A DNA stretch of 51,442 nucleotides from Salinicola salarius (GCF_002179555.1 NZ_NHOU01000019.1:17695-69136); one strand, 5' to 3'; positions 33,701 to 42,978 are shown, numbered from the stretch's first letter. Notes: generated from the sequence alone by a model not told the origin. A program made the numbers and translations.

Positions 33701-34347
33701 AGAAGCAATGTGTCGGCGGGGGTGGCAACACCATAAACGACAGCCATTGGCTGGGCTCCGCTCGCCGAGTGATATCGCCCAACGCCAATGAGCGGCCGGC
33801 GGGCGAGATATCGGCCGTGGTGCTGCACGGCATCAGCCTGCCGCCGGGGGAGTTCGGCGGCGACGCCATCGAGCGGCTGTTCACCAATATGCTGGACCTG
33901 GATGCGCATCCGGCCTTCGCCGCGATCGCCTCGTTGCGGGTCTCGGCGCATCTACTGATTCGGCGCGATGGCGAGTGCGTCCAGTTCGTGGCGTTCGACC
34001 GTCGTGCCTGGCATGCCGGCAAGTCGCGCTGGCTGGATGAAAGGCTGCCGCGCCAGGGACAGCCTTTCATCCAGCGTCAGCCTCTCATCCAGCACCAGGG
34101 GCAGCTGCGCGAAGGGCTCAATGACTTCACTGTCGGCATCGAACTCGAAGGCACCGACGAGAGGCCCTATCGGGAGGCGCAGTACCGCGCGTTGTCAGGT
34201 GTTCTGGGCGCGCTGATGCAGCGCTACCCCGCAATCTCGAGCGCGCGGATTACCAGCCACGCGCACATTGCGCCGCTGCGCAAGACCGATCCCGGCCCCG
34301 CGTTCGACTGGGCTTATCTGCGGCGTTGTCTGACGGAGATCGTTTGA
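33697..34347 (+). CDS. ampD: 1,6-anhydro-N-acetylmuramyl-L-alanine amidase AmpD
   Basis: This Zn amidase removes the peptide from anhydromuropeptides in cytoplasmic cell-wall recycling. The 216-residue protein has the zinc ligand His44 (VVLHGIS), His188 (TSHAHIAP) and Asp198 in KTDPGPAFDW, and the NDFTVGIELEG core. Between RAWHAG and NDF it has 32 residues where E. coli AmpD has 10, an insert of about 22 residues (PRQGQPFIQRQPLIQHQG...). This insert is built from a local inverted and direct repeat. Whether activity survives is uncertain; the insertion is in a surface loop region of the family. It overlaps the regulator gene by 4 nt. Confidence 0.9.
   Translation: MKKQCVGGGGNTINDSHWLGSARRVISPNANERPAGEISAVVLHGISLPPGEFGGDAIERLFTNMLDLDAHPAFAAIASLRVSAHLLIRRDGECVQFVAFDRRAWHAGKSRWLDERLPRQGQPFIQRQPLIQHQGQLREGLNDFTVGIELEGTDERPYREAQYRALSGVLGALMQRYPAISSARITSHAHIAPLRKTDPGPAFDWAYLRRCLTEIV
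34032..34095. repeat. Quasi-palindromic insertion inside ampD
   Basis: GCTGGATGAAAGGCTG (34032-34047) is the exact reverse complement of CAGCCTTTCATCCAGC (34060-34075), with a 12-nt loop. The second arm is then followed by a near-copy: 18-bp direct repeat units at 34060-34077 and 34078-34095. All of it is in frame. Confidence 0.9.
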
Positions 34348-34721
34348 ATGCTATGCTTTTGTGGGGGTATCGTGCGCATGGATTGCCTGCGATCCTGATG
34401 TTGGTAATTTGGCTACAGGAACGGTACTCGCTTTCTTCTGCGAGATTGACCTTCAAGTTGCTGAAGTTGCGGCATTTACGCGCCGTCCCTAGCACAATCG
34501 ATGTGTCCGCGAATTGGCAGATGCGAGCGTTTGCGGTATCTTCTTCGCCTGATTTCTCGCGTCACGCACGCCTGCTGTAATTCCATTACAGCCAATAAAT
34601 CTCGGAAAACGGCCCCAAAAGAGCCGTGCCGGCACCGAAGAGCGCATATTCCCAAGCCCCGCTGCGGCTATCCGCCCCGGCCGGGCGAATGGCAAACCTT
34701 TTCCCATTCGGAGAGTTGTCT
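34348..34721. other. Leader region upstream of aceE
   Basis: About 374 bp without a supported gene. It is less GC-rich than its neighbours at 34350-34620. It contains a 19-bp perfect palindrome (34574-34592) and should hold the aceEF promoter. An open frame continues from 34626 into aceE but lacks family similarity before the start at 34722. Confidence 0.6.
34574..34592. promoter_or_regulatory. Candidate operator upstream of aceEF
   Basis: GCTGTAAT-TCC-ATTACAGC is a perfect 8-bp inverted repeat with a 3-bp centre, about 130 bp before aceE. It resembles a GntR/FadR/PdhR-type dyad in size, but it is not the E. coli PdhR consensus. The regulator is unknown. Confidence 0.5.
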
Positions 34722-37412
34722 ATGAGTCTGGAGACACGAGAAGATCTCGATCCGGTCGAAACCACGGAGTGGTTGGATTCCCTGGCTTCGGTCGTCGAGC
34801 ATGAGGGCGAAGAGCGCGCTCAATACATTCTGAGTCGGTTGGCGGACCGCCTGCGTCGTGATGGCTCTTCACCGCCGTTTTCCGGTACCACGCCGCACCG
34901 CAACACCATTCCCGTGCATCGTGAAGCCAAGATTCCCGGCGATATGTTCATCGAGCGCAAGATCCGCTCGGCGATCCGCTGGAACGCCATGGTGCAGGTG
35001 CTCCGTGCCAACAAGAAGCACAAGGGCCTGGGCGGTCACATCGCCAGCTATCAGTCCAGCGCCACGCTTTATGAAGTCGGTTTCAACCACTTCTTCCGCG
35101 CCGACAACGGCGACCACAAGGGCGATCTGCTCTACATCCAGGGCCACGTCACGCCGGGCATCTACGCGCGCTCGTTCCTGGAAGGCCGCCTGACTCAGGA
35201 GCAGATGGATAACTTCCGCCAGGAAGTCGACGGTGAAGCTCTGCCGTCCTATCCACACCCCTATCTGATGCCGGACTACTGGCAGTTCCCGACCGTTTCC
35301 ATGGGTCTGGGCCCGATCCAGTCGATCTATCAGGCCCACGTGATGAAGTACCTGCACTCGCGTGAGCTGGAAGACATGAAGGACCGCAAGGTCTGGGCAT
35401 TCCTGGGCGACGGCGAGTGCGACGAGCCGGAATCGCTGGGCGCGCTGCACCTGGCCAGCCGCGAGAAGCTCGACAACCTGATCTTCGTCATCAACTGCAA
35501 CCTGCAGCGTCTCGACGGTCCGGTACGCGGCAACTCGCGGGTCATCGACGAGCTCGAAGGCGTTTTCCGCGGTGCCGGCTGGAACGTGATCAAGGTCGTC
35601 TGGGGCGGCCTGTGGGATCCGCTGTTCGAACAGGACACCAAGGGCATGCTGCAGAAGCGCATGGACGAGGCGGTCGACGGCGAGTACCAGAACTACAAGG
35701 CCCAGGGCGGCAAGTACACCCGCGACAATTTCTTCGGCAAGTACGAAGAGACCGCGGAGATGGTCAAGGACTACTCCGACGAGCAGGTCTTCCGGCTCAA
35801 TCGCGGTGGCCACGATCCGCAGAAGGTCTACGCGGCCTATCACGAAGCGGTCAACAACGCCAACGGTCGGCCCACGGTCATCCTGGCGCATACCGTCAAG
35901 GGTTACGGCATGGGCGGCGGCAGCGGCGAAGCCGATATGGAAGCCCACCAGATCAAGTCCATGGAAACCGAGGCGCTGAAGGCATTCCGTGATCGCTTCG
36001 GCATCCCGGTTTCCGACGAGCAGATCGAAAGCGGCGACATCCCTTACTACAAGCCCGCGGACGACAGCCCGGAGATGAAGTACCTGCATCTCCAGCGCGA
36101 GAAGCTCGGCGGTTTCCTGCCGGCGCGCAAGGCGGATTTCGAGGCGATGGAGATCCCCGCTCTCGATGACAAGATGTTCGCGACGCAGCTCAAGGGCACC
36201 GGCGACCGCGAAGTCTCGACCACGATGTCTTTCGTGCGCGTGCTCAACGGTCTGGTCAAGCACAAGCAGCTGGGCTCTCGCATCGTGCCGATCATCCCTG
36301 ACGAAGCGCGTACGTTCGGGATGGAAGGCATGTTCCGCCAGCTCGGTATCTATGCCGCCGAAGGGCAGAAGTACGAGCCGATGGATGCCGGCCAGATCAT
36401 GTATTACCGCGAGGACCAGAAAGGTCAGATCCTCGAGGAAGGCATCACCGAGGCCGGTTCCATGTCCGCCTGGATCGCGGCGGCCACGTCCTATGCCAAC
36501 CATCACCTGCCGTTGATTCCGTTCTACGTCTACTACTCGATGTTCGGCTATCAGCGGGTCGGCGATCTGGTCTGGGCCGCGGGTGACCTTCAGGCGCGCG
36601 GCTTCATGGTCGGCGGCACCGCTGGCCGTACCACCATCAACGGTGAAGGCCTGCAGCACCAGGACGGCCACAGCCATATCCTGATGTCCACCGTGCCGAC
36701 CTGCCGCGCTTACGATCCGTGCTACGGTCACGAGCTGGCAGTCATCATGCAGGATGGTCTGAAGCGGATGTTCCAGGACAAGGAAAACTGCTTCTACTAC
36801 CTGACCGTGATGAACGAGAACTACTCGCACCCGCAGATGCCGGAAGGTAGCGAAGAGGGCATCGTTCGCGGCATGTACCTGCTCAAGCCGGGCGAGAACG
36901 CCGGCAAGAAGAAGGCGCCGCGGGTTCAGCTCATGGGCAGCGGCACGATCCTGCGCGAAGTCGAAGCGGCGGCCGAGCTGCTGGCGGAAGATCACGGCGT
37001 GGTTGCCGATGTCTGGAGCGTGACCAGCTTCAACGAACTGCGTCGCGAAGCGCTGGAATACGATCGCCAGCAATTCCTCGACTACGATGAAAAGCGCGAG
37101 AAGCCGTGGGTCGTCCAGCAGCTCGACGGTGTCGAAGGGCCGGTCATCGCCTCGACCGACTACATGAAGCTGTATGCCGATCAGATCCGCGCCTGGGTGC
37201 CGACCGACTTCCATGTCCTCGGAACCGATGGCTTCGGCCGTTCGGATACCCGTGAGCAGCTGCGTCGCTTCTTCGAGGTCGACCGCTACTACGTGACGAT
37301 TCAGGCACTGCGTGCGCTGGCCAATCGCGGCGAAATCGACATCAAGGTCGTCAACGATGCCATGAAGAAGTACGGCATCGATCCCGCCAAGCCCAGCCCT
37401 CTGTTGTCCTGA
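34722..37412 (+). CDS. aceE: Pyruvate dehydrogenase E1 component (homodimeric type)
   Basis: The 896-residue enzyme decarboxylates pyruvate with ThDP and acetylates the lipoyl groups of E2. It has the E. coli-type homodimeric E1 layout: N-terminal E2-binding part, AFLGDGECDEPESLGAL with the Mg/ThDP motif GDG...N (to FVINCN), GGHDPQKVYAAY, and a C-terminal transketolase-like domain (about 470-896). The length matches E. coli AceE (887). The start at 34722 has GGAG 7 nt upstream; the open frame begins at 34626 but the extra N-terminus is not family sequence. aceF follows 126 bp downstream; no lpd is in the window. Confidence 0.97.
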   Translation: MSLETREDLDPVETTEWLDSLASVVEHEGEERAQYILSRLADRLRRDGSSPPFSGTTPHRNTIPVHREAKIPGDMFIERKIRSAIRWNAMVQVLRANKKHKGLGGHIASYQSSATLYEVGFNHFFRADNGDHKGDLLYIQGHVTPGIYARSFLEGRLTQEQMDNFRQEVDGEALPSYPHPYLMPDYWQFPTVSMGLGPIQSIYQAHVMKYLHSRELEDMKDRKVWAFLGDGECDEPESLGALHLASREKLDNLIFVINCNLQRLDGPVRGNSRVIDELEGVFRGAGWNVIKVVWGGLWDPLFEQDTKGMLQKRMDEAVDGEYQNYKAQGGKYTRDNFFGKYEETAEMVKDYSDEQVFRLNRGGHDPQKVYAAYHEAVNNANGRPTVILAHTVKGYGMGGGSGEADMEAHQIKSMETEALKAFRDRFGIPVSDEQIESGDIPYYKPADDSPEMKYLHLQREKLGGFLPARKADFEAMEIPALDDKMFATQLKGTGDREVSTTMSFVRVLNGLVKHKQLGSRIVPIIPDEARTFGMEGMFRQLGIYAAEGQKYEPMDAGQIMYYREDQKGQILEEGITEAGSMSAWIAAATSYANHHLPLIPFYVYYSMFGYQRVGDLVWAAGDLQARGFMVGGTAGRTTINGEGLQHQDGHSHILMSTVPTCRAYDPCYGHELAVIMQDGLKRMFQDKENCFYYLTVMNENYSHPQMPEGSEEGIVRGMYLLKPGENAGKKKAPRVQLMGSGTILREVEAAAELLAEDHGVVADVWSVTSFNELRREALEYDRQQFLDYDEKREKPWVVQQLDGVEGPVIASTDYMKLYADQIRAWVPTDFHVLGTDGFGRSDTREQLRRFFEVDRYYVTIQALRALANRGEIDIKVVNDAMKKYGIDPAKPSPLLS

Positions 37413-37451
37413 GCCCTGCGGTTGGTCTGGACCGGAGTGTCACGTCAAGGC

Positions 37452-37517
37452 GCTGCCGCCCTGCGGGGCGGTAGCCAGATTGCCTGAGTGAGTCGACCTG
37501 CCCCCGGGCAGGTCGAC
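37452..37517 (+). promoter_or_regulatory. Two RNA hairpins between aceE and aceF
   Basis: The first stem is GCTGCCGCCC (37452-37461) with GGGCGGTAGC (37466-37475), one G-U pair, loop TGCG. The second is GTCGACCTGCC (37492-37502) with GGCAGGTCGAC (37507-37517), perfect, loop CCCG. Neither is followed by a T-run, so they are not typical terminators. The second ends about 8 nt before the aceF ribosome-binding site. Confidence 0.7.
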
Positions 37518-37538
37518 AGATGATAAAGGAGCGCGACC

Positions 37539-39629
37539 TTGAGTAGCGAAATCATCAAAGTTCCCGACATCGGCGGCAGCGACGATGTCGAAATCATCGA
37601 GATCGCGGTGAGCGTCGGCGATGTCATCTCCGCCGAAGACACCATGATCACGCTGGAATCCGACAAGGCCAGCATGGACGTCCCCGCGCCGAAAGGTGGT
37701 AGGGTCGTCAAGCTTCTGGTGAAGGAAGGCGACACCGTCTCCGAAGGCGATGACATCCTCGAGCTCGAAGTGGAAGGCGAGGGTGACGACGATGGCCAGG
37801 ATGACGCTGAAGAAGCGTCTCCCGGCAAGAGTGCCGAAGAAGCCGACGCCAGCGGCGAAGCCGAGAAATCGGAAAAGCCGAACGGAAAGTCGAAAAAGTC
37901 TTCCGGTGGTGGCAAGCGGACCGTCGAGATCAAGGTGCCGGACATCGGTGGCAGCGAAGGCGTCGAGATCATCGAAGTCGCCGTCGGCGAAGGCGACGAG
38001 ATCAGCGAAGAAGATACCCTGATCACGTTGGAATCCGACAAGGCCTCGATGGATGTGCCGAGCCCCTACAGCGGCAAGATCGTTTCGCTGTCGGTCAAGG
38101 AGGGCGATAGCGTCTCCGAGGGCGATCTGATCGGCACCATGGAAATCGCCGGCGAAGGCGACGATGAAGGCGACGCCGACGAAGCTGCTCCGGCAGAGGA
38201 ATCCGACAGTGCCGAGCCCAGCGACGGTGCCGAGGAACAGGACGCCGAAGATCAGGGCGACGAAGAGGAAGGCGGTGACGAAGGTGGCCGCAAGGTAATC
38301 CGCGTCCCCGACATCGGTGGTAGCGAAGGCGTCGAGATCATCGAGGTCGCGATCAGCGAAGGCGACGAGATCAACGAAGAAGACACCCTGATCACGCTGG
38401 AGTCCGACAAGGCTTCCATGGACGTGCCGAGCCCCTACAAGGGCAAGGTCGTCGAAGTATCGGTCAAGGAAGGCGACAGCGTCTCTGAAGGCGATCTGAT
38501 CGGCTATATCGAGGCGGCCGGCGCTCCGGGGGCGGGGGCGAAGAAGCCGGCCGAAAGCGGTGCCAGGAAGGGCGGTGAGTCGAAGCAGGCCCCGGCCAAA
38601 TCCGATGCCGGCAAGCAGTCCGGCGCCAAGCCGGAGAAGGACGTCAGCGGTGAACCGAGCCCGGAAGCCCGTCACAAGCATGGTGACGACAAGACCGAAG
38701 GTGCGCGCGTTCATGCCGGCCCGGCCGTGCGCAAGCTGGCCCGCGAACTGGGCGTCGAGCTCAGCGAAGTCAAAGGCTCCGGTCCCAAGGGCCGCATCCT
38801 GAAGGATGACGTCGACGGCTTCGTCAAGCAGGTGATGAAGCAGCGCAAGAGCGGTGGCGGCGCAGCACCAGCAGCGGCCACCACCGGTGGCGCAGGCATT
38901 CCGCAGGTGCCGGCGATCGATTTCAGCCAGTTCGGCGAGATCGAAGAGAAGCCGATGAGTCGTCTGATGAAGGCAGGCGCCAACAACCTGCATCGCAGCT
39001 GGCTCAACGTGCCGCACGTCACGCAGTTCGACGAAGCGGACATCACCGAGCTCGAAGCTTTCCGCAAGTCGATGAAGGCCGAGGCGGAGTCTCAGGGTGC
39101 CAAGCTGACGCCGCTGCCGTTCATGATCAAGGCGTGTGCCTATGCGCTGCGCAAGTTCCCGCAGTTCAACTCGAGCCTGCATCCGGACGGCGACAAGCTG
39201 ATCATCAAGCATTACGTGCATATCGGCGTGGCAGTCGATACGCCGGATGGATTGATGGTGCCGGTGATTCGCGACGCCGACAAGAAGTCGCTGATCGACC
39301 TGGCCAAGGAGTCGGTCGAGCTGGCGAAGAAGGCCCAGAACAAGAAGCTGTCTCGCGAGGAGATGAGCGGTGCCAGCTTCACCATCTCGAGCCTGGGCTC
39401 GATCGGTGGCACGGCCTTCACGCCGATCGTCAACACGCCGGAGGTAGCGATTCTGGGTGTCTCCAAGTCGTCGATGAAGCCGGTGTGGAACGGTAGCGAG
39501 TTCACGCCGCGTCTGATGTTGCCGCTGTCGCTCTCCTATGACCACCGGGCGGTCAACGGTGCCGATGCGGCACGCTTTACCGCCTTCCTGGCGCAGGTGC
39601 TGTCCGATATTCGTCGTATGCTGGTCTGA
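37539..39629 (+). CDS. aceF: Dihydrolipoyllysine acetyltransferase (pyruvate dehydrogenase E2), three lipoyl domains
   Basis: The 696-residue E2 core protein transfers acetyl to CoA. Three lipoyl domains are visible with lipoyl-Lys in TLESDKASMD: Lys43, Lys168 and Lys291. A peripheral-subunit-binding domain follows (about 391-428, VRKLARELGVELSEVKGSG). The C-terminal catalytic domain has YDHRAVNGADAARF, with the active-site His-Asn motif. The first two linkers (about 78-126 and 205-250) are very acidic (Asp/Glu-rich) rather than Ala-Pro-rich, while the third is basic. The start is TTG with AAAGGAG 8 nt upstream. It is cotranscribed or closely coupled with aceE. Confidence 0.97.
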   Translation: MSSEIIKVPDIGGSDDVEIIEIAVSVGDVISAEDTMITLESDKASMDVPAPKGGRVVKLLVKEGDTVSEGDDILELEVEGEGDDDGQDDAEEASPGKSAEEADASGEAEKSEKPNGKSKKSSGGGKRTVEIKVPDIGGSEGVEIIEVAVGEGDEISEEDTLITLESDKASMDVPSPYSGKIVSLSVKEGDSVSEGDLIGTMEIAGEGDDEGDADEAAPAEESDSAEPSDGAEEQDAEDQGDEEEGGDEGGRKVIRVPDIGGSEGVEIIEVAISEGDEINEEDTLITLESDKASMDVPSPYKGKVVEVSVKEGDSVSEGDLIGYIEAAGAPGAGAKKPAESGARKGGESKQAPAKSDAGKQSGAKPEKDVSGEPSPEARHKHGDDKTEGARVHAGPAVRKLARELGVELSEVKGSGPKGRILKDDVDGFVKQVMKQRKSGGGAAPAAATTGGAGIPQVPAIDFSQFGEIEEKPMSRLMKAGANNLHRSWLNVPHVTQFDEADITELEAFRKSMKAEAESQGAKLTPLPFMIKACAYALRKFPQFNSSLHPDGDKLIIKHYVHIGVAVDTPDGLMVPVIRDADKKSLIDLAKESVELAKKAQNKKLSREEMSGASFTISSLGSIGGTAFTPIVNTPEVAILGVSKSSMKPVWNGSEFTPRLMLPLSLSYDHRAVNGADAARFTAFLAQVLSDIRRMLV

Positions 39630-39650
39630 TACGGCGAGCGGTCCATCGAA

Positions 39651-39685
39651 CGCCAACGGCTCCTTCGGGGGCCGTTGGCGTTTTT
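39651..39685 (+). terminator. Terminator of aceEF
   Basis: CGCCAACGGC / GCCGTTGGCG form a perfect 10-bp stem (39651-39660, 39671-39680) with a 10-nt loop, followed by TTTTT. It is 22 nt past the aceF stop. Confidence 0.92.
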
Positions 39686-39885
39686 GCAGGTGGCATGGCA
39701 GATCGGTGACGAATACGACGAAATGGTGAGGTCCCGTCGAACTTGCTGCCGCGCCTGGCAGGCCCTAGCCCAAAGCGAGTCTTGTGCGTCAACCGATCGG
39801 CAGGTATCGTCTTGAGCCATTGACGATGTCGTCTGCGTTGCGCCTCCGACGCCGCTGGCCGGTCTGAAAATCGATACCATTCTAA

Positions 39886-40554
<669 letters not shown>

Positions 40555-40582
40555 CGGAACGAACCCGTGGTCGCCCGTCATT

Positions 40583-40613
40583 CGCTCCGCCTTCATGGCG
40601 GAGCGATCGTTTT
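40583..40613 (+). terminator. Terminator of adk
   Basis: CGCTCCGCC (40583-40591) and GGCGGAGCG (40597-40605) form a perfect 9-bp stem with loop TTCAT, followed by ATCGTTTT. Confidence 0.88.
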
Positions 40614-40672
40614 GATGTCCTGATGGCGATATACTCGCTGACTTCTTTTTGCTGCCATTCTCCGAGAAGCCG

Positions 40673-41362
40673 ATGCCGACGTTGCTGGCGCTGGACGCCT
40701 CATCTACTGCCTGTTCCTGTGCGCTGATTCGGGACCAGCTCATCGTTCAGCGTTTCGAAATCGCGCCGCGCGAGCATACGCGCCTGTTATTGCCGATGGT
40801 CGACGAGGTGCTGGCGGAAGCGGGTGTGTCGCTCGGCCAGCTCGACGCGGTCGCGTATGGGCAGGGGCCGGGCTCGTTCACCGGCCTGCGGATTGCCGCC
40901 GGCGTCGCTCAGGGACTCGCCTACGGTGCCGATCTGCCGCTGATGGGTGTGTCGACCCTGGAGGCGCTGGCGCTGGCGGCGCATCGTAAATGGCACGCCC
41001 GCCATGTGATCGCGGCGCTCGATGCCCGCATGGACGAGATCTACGTAGGTGCCTATCACTGCCTCGACGGTGCCCTGACCGTCGCCCTCGAGGAGCGGGT
41101 CATGCCGCCTTCGCAGCTGCGATTGCCCAAGGCCGACCATGCCATCGAGTGGCTGGGGATAGGCAGCGGCTGGCAACTTTTGTCCGGCATTCCTGTCGAC
41201 GTACAGGCCGCATTGCCGCAAACCCTTCCCGACGAACTACCCGCGGCGGAAGATCTCGTTCGTCTGGCTGCCACGTCATGGGAGCGTGGCGCGCGAGGTA
41301 GCGCGCCTCACGAGGTCGTCCCCGTCTATCTACGCGATGAGGTCGCGTGGCGAAAGGCGTGA
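40673..41362 (+). CDS. tsaB: tRNA threonylcarbamoyladenosine biosynthesis protein TsaB
   Basis: The 229-residue protein is the ASKHA-fold partner of TsaD in forming t6A on tRNAs that read ANN codons. It has the TsaB beginning LLALDASSTACSCAL, the GPGSFTGLRI loop, and LDARMDEIYVGAY. It lacks the metal-binding residues of TsaD, as expected of TsaB. The start at 40673 is preferred over 40649 because TLLALDAS is the conserved N-terminus. It is followed by uppP after 51 bp in the same direction. Confidence 0.94.
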   Translation: MPTLLALDASSTACSCALIRDQLIVQRFEIAPREHTRLLLPMVDEVLAEAGVSLGQLDAVAYGQGPGSFTGLRIAAGVAQGLAYGADLPLMGVSTLEALALAAHRKWHARHVIAALDARMDEIYVGAYHCLDGALTVALEERVMPPSQLRLPKADHAIEWLGIGSGWQLLSGIPVDVQAALPQTLPDELPAAEDLVRLAATSWERGARGSAPHEVVPVYLRDEVAWRKA

Positions 41363-41413
41363 CAGACCGGCGCCCATGGGCGTGGCCTCTTCGTACAAGG
41401 ATATCGAAAGAAA

Positions 41414-42211
41414 ATGGATGTTTTTCAACTGGCCGCACTCGCCATCATCCAGGGCTTGACGGAATTCCTGCCCATTTCCTCTTCCGCGCATCTCATTCTA
41501 CCGTCTCAGCTGTTCGGCTGGTCCGACCAGGGGCTGGCCTTCGATGTCGCGGTCCATATCGGCTCGCTGGGAGCCGTGCTGTTCGCCTTTCGCCAGGAGG
41601 TCTGGCGTATTCTCCACGCCTGGTCCACCCAGTTCGGCGGACGTGGACAGACGCCCGAGAGTCGCCTGGGATGGGCGATCATCGTCGGCACGATTCCGGC
41701 GGTGATCGTCGGTCTGCTGATCGAGGATTGGGTCGAGAACGCAGGGCGCTCGGTGCTGGTCATTGCCACGACGACGATCGTTTTCGGCGTGCTGCTGGGT
41801 ATTGCCGACAAGCGCGGCAGCCGGGTGCAGCCGATCGAGAAGATGACGCTCAAGACCGCGCTGCTGATCGGGCTGGCTCAGGCCATTGCGCTGATCCCCG
41901 GCACCTCGCGTTCCGGCATCACCATGACCGCCGCGTTGATGCTCGGCTTCACGCGTCAGGCCGCGGCACGCTTCTCGTTCCTGCTTTCGATGCCGCTGAT
42001 CCTGGCGGCCGGGTCGCTCAAGGGGCTCGAGCTGGCACAGTCCGGTACCGCGACCCAGTGGCATGAGATTCTGCTCGGTGTCGCTTTCTCGTTCGTGGCT
42101 GCCTGGCTTTGCATCAAGCTGTTCCTGGCCGCGCTGGACAGGATCGGCATGATGCCGTTCGTGATCTACCGGCTACTGCTCGGCATTGCGTTGTTCGTAT
42201 GGGCGACGTGA
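41414..42211 (+). CDS. uppP: Undecaprenyl-diphosphate phosphatase UppP
   Basis: The 265-residue inner-membrane enzyme dephosphorylates undecaprenyl diphosphate for the peptidoglycan lipid carrier cycle and confers bacitracin tolerance. The two signature motifs are present: LTEFLPISSSAHL near the N-terminus and IPGTSRSGITMT about halfway (catalytic Ser/Arg/His environment). About eight membrane helices are predicted. Its ribosome-binding site is weak. The 3' end overlaps rsmJ by 13 nt. Confidence 0.96.
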   Translation: MDVFQLAALAIIQGLTEFLPISSSAHLILPSQLFGWSDQGLAFDVAVHIGSLGAVLFAFRQEVWRILHAWSTQFGGRGQTPESRLGWAIIVGTIPAVIVGLLIEDWVENAGRSVLVIATTTIVFGVLLGIADKRGSRVQPIEKMTLKTALLIGLAQAIALIPGTSRSGITMTAALMLGFTRQAAARFSFLLSMPLILAAGSLKGLELAQSGTATQWHEILLGVAFSFVAAWLCIKLFLAALDRIGMMPFVIYRLLLGIALFVWAT

Positions 42212-42978
42212 GCGGCAACCCGCCGTTGGTCGTGGTTGGCGAGTCGCTGACCGACCTGGCCGAACGCTATGGGCTGCCCTGGGCGCCGTCGGCGCCGGAG
42301 GGCGGGCTGGTTCTGCAGCGAGCCGAGCACGGCCTCGAAATCGCTGGCGATCCCAAGCGCTATGGTCATCCGATACGCGCGGATTTCGTCTCCGGTGCGG
42401 CCGCCCACCGCCGCCGCTTCGGTGGCGGTCGCGGTCAGCTCGTCGCCAAGGCCTGTGGTTTCGGCAAGGGCGTGGTGCCCCGGATCGTCGATGCCACGGC
42501 CGGCCTTGGGCGGGACGCTTTCGTGCTGGCTTCCCTTGGAGCCGAGGTGTTGATGGTCGAGCGGGTCGCGGCGATTCACGCCTTGCTGGAATCGGCCCTG
42601 TCGCAGGCTGAGGCCGACGAGGATGTCGTCGAGATCGCCGGGCGTCTTTCACTGCGGCACGCCGATAGCGCAACGGCACTGGCGGAAGCGGTGCGCGACT
42701 GGCCGCACGCTCCTCAGGTCGTGCATCTCGATCCGATGTTTCCGCATCGCGAGAAGTCGGCGCTGGTCAAGAAAGAGATGCGTGTCTTTCGCGAACTGGC
42801 CGGGGATGACGACGACGCTCCGCGCTTGCTGGAAGCGGCGCTGGATGTCGCCACGCATCGCGTGGTGGTCAAGCGCCCCCGCAAGGCACCTCCCATCGAG
42901 GGGCCGCCGCCGCACCATGTCATCGAGGGGAAGACGAGTCGTTACGATCTCTACGTGCATCGTTCCCTGAAGGGTTGA
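42199..42978 (+). CDS. rsmJ: 16S rRNA (guanine1516-N2)-methyltransferase RsmJ
   Basis: The 259-residue SAM-dependent enzyme methylates G1516 of 16S rRNA. It has the SAM loop IVDATAGLGRDAFVLASLG followed by the acidic VLMVER strand end, and the catalytic-region LDPMFPHREKSALVKKEM typical of RsmJ/YhiQ. ATG 42199 overlaps uppP by 13 nt; GTG 42208 (GTGA overlap) is an equally plausible start. Its 3' end overlaps the convergent EamA gene by 59 nt. Confidence 0.93.
   Translation: MGDVSGNPPLVVVGESLTDLAERYGLPWAPSAPEGGLVLQRAEHGLEIAGDPKRYGHPIRADFVSGAAAHRRRFGGGRGQLVAKACGFGKGVVPRIVDATAGLGRDAFVLASLGAEVLMVERVAAIHALLESALSQAEADEDVVEIAGRLSLRHADSATALAEAVRDWPHAPQVVHLDPMFPHREKSALVKKEMRVFRELAGDDDDAPRLLEAALDVATHRVVVKRPRKAPPIEGPPPHHVIEGKTSRYDLYVHRSLKG

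Noticed and set aside
32714-34347. Idea that the GlxA-type regulator and ampD form an AmpR/AmpD resistance locus
   Set aside because: The regulator is AraC/GlxA type, not LysR (AmpR), and no beta-lactamase gene is present; the 4-nt overlap shows only cotranscription.
34326-34580. 84-residue plus-strand frame between ampD and aceE
   Set aside because: It begins inside ampD out of frame, has no ribosome-binding site and covers the leader region; no homology pattern recognised.
34869-37214. 781-residue minus-strand open frame opposite aceE
   Set aside because: Shadow of aceE; no recognisable motif.
37440-39656. 738-residue minus-strand open frame opposite aceF
   Set aside because: Shadow of the aceF coding strand; composition and repeats mirror the lipoyl domains, and no ribosome-binding site or domain is visible.
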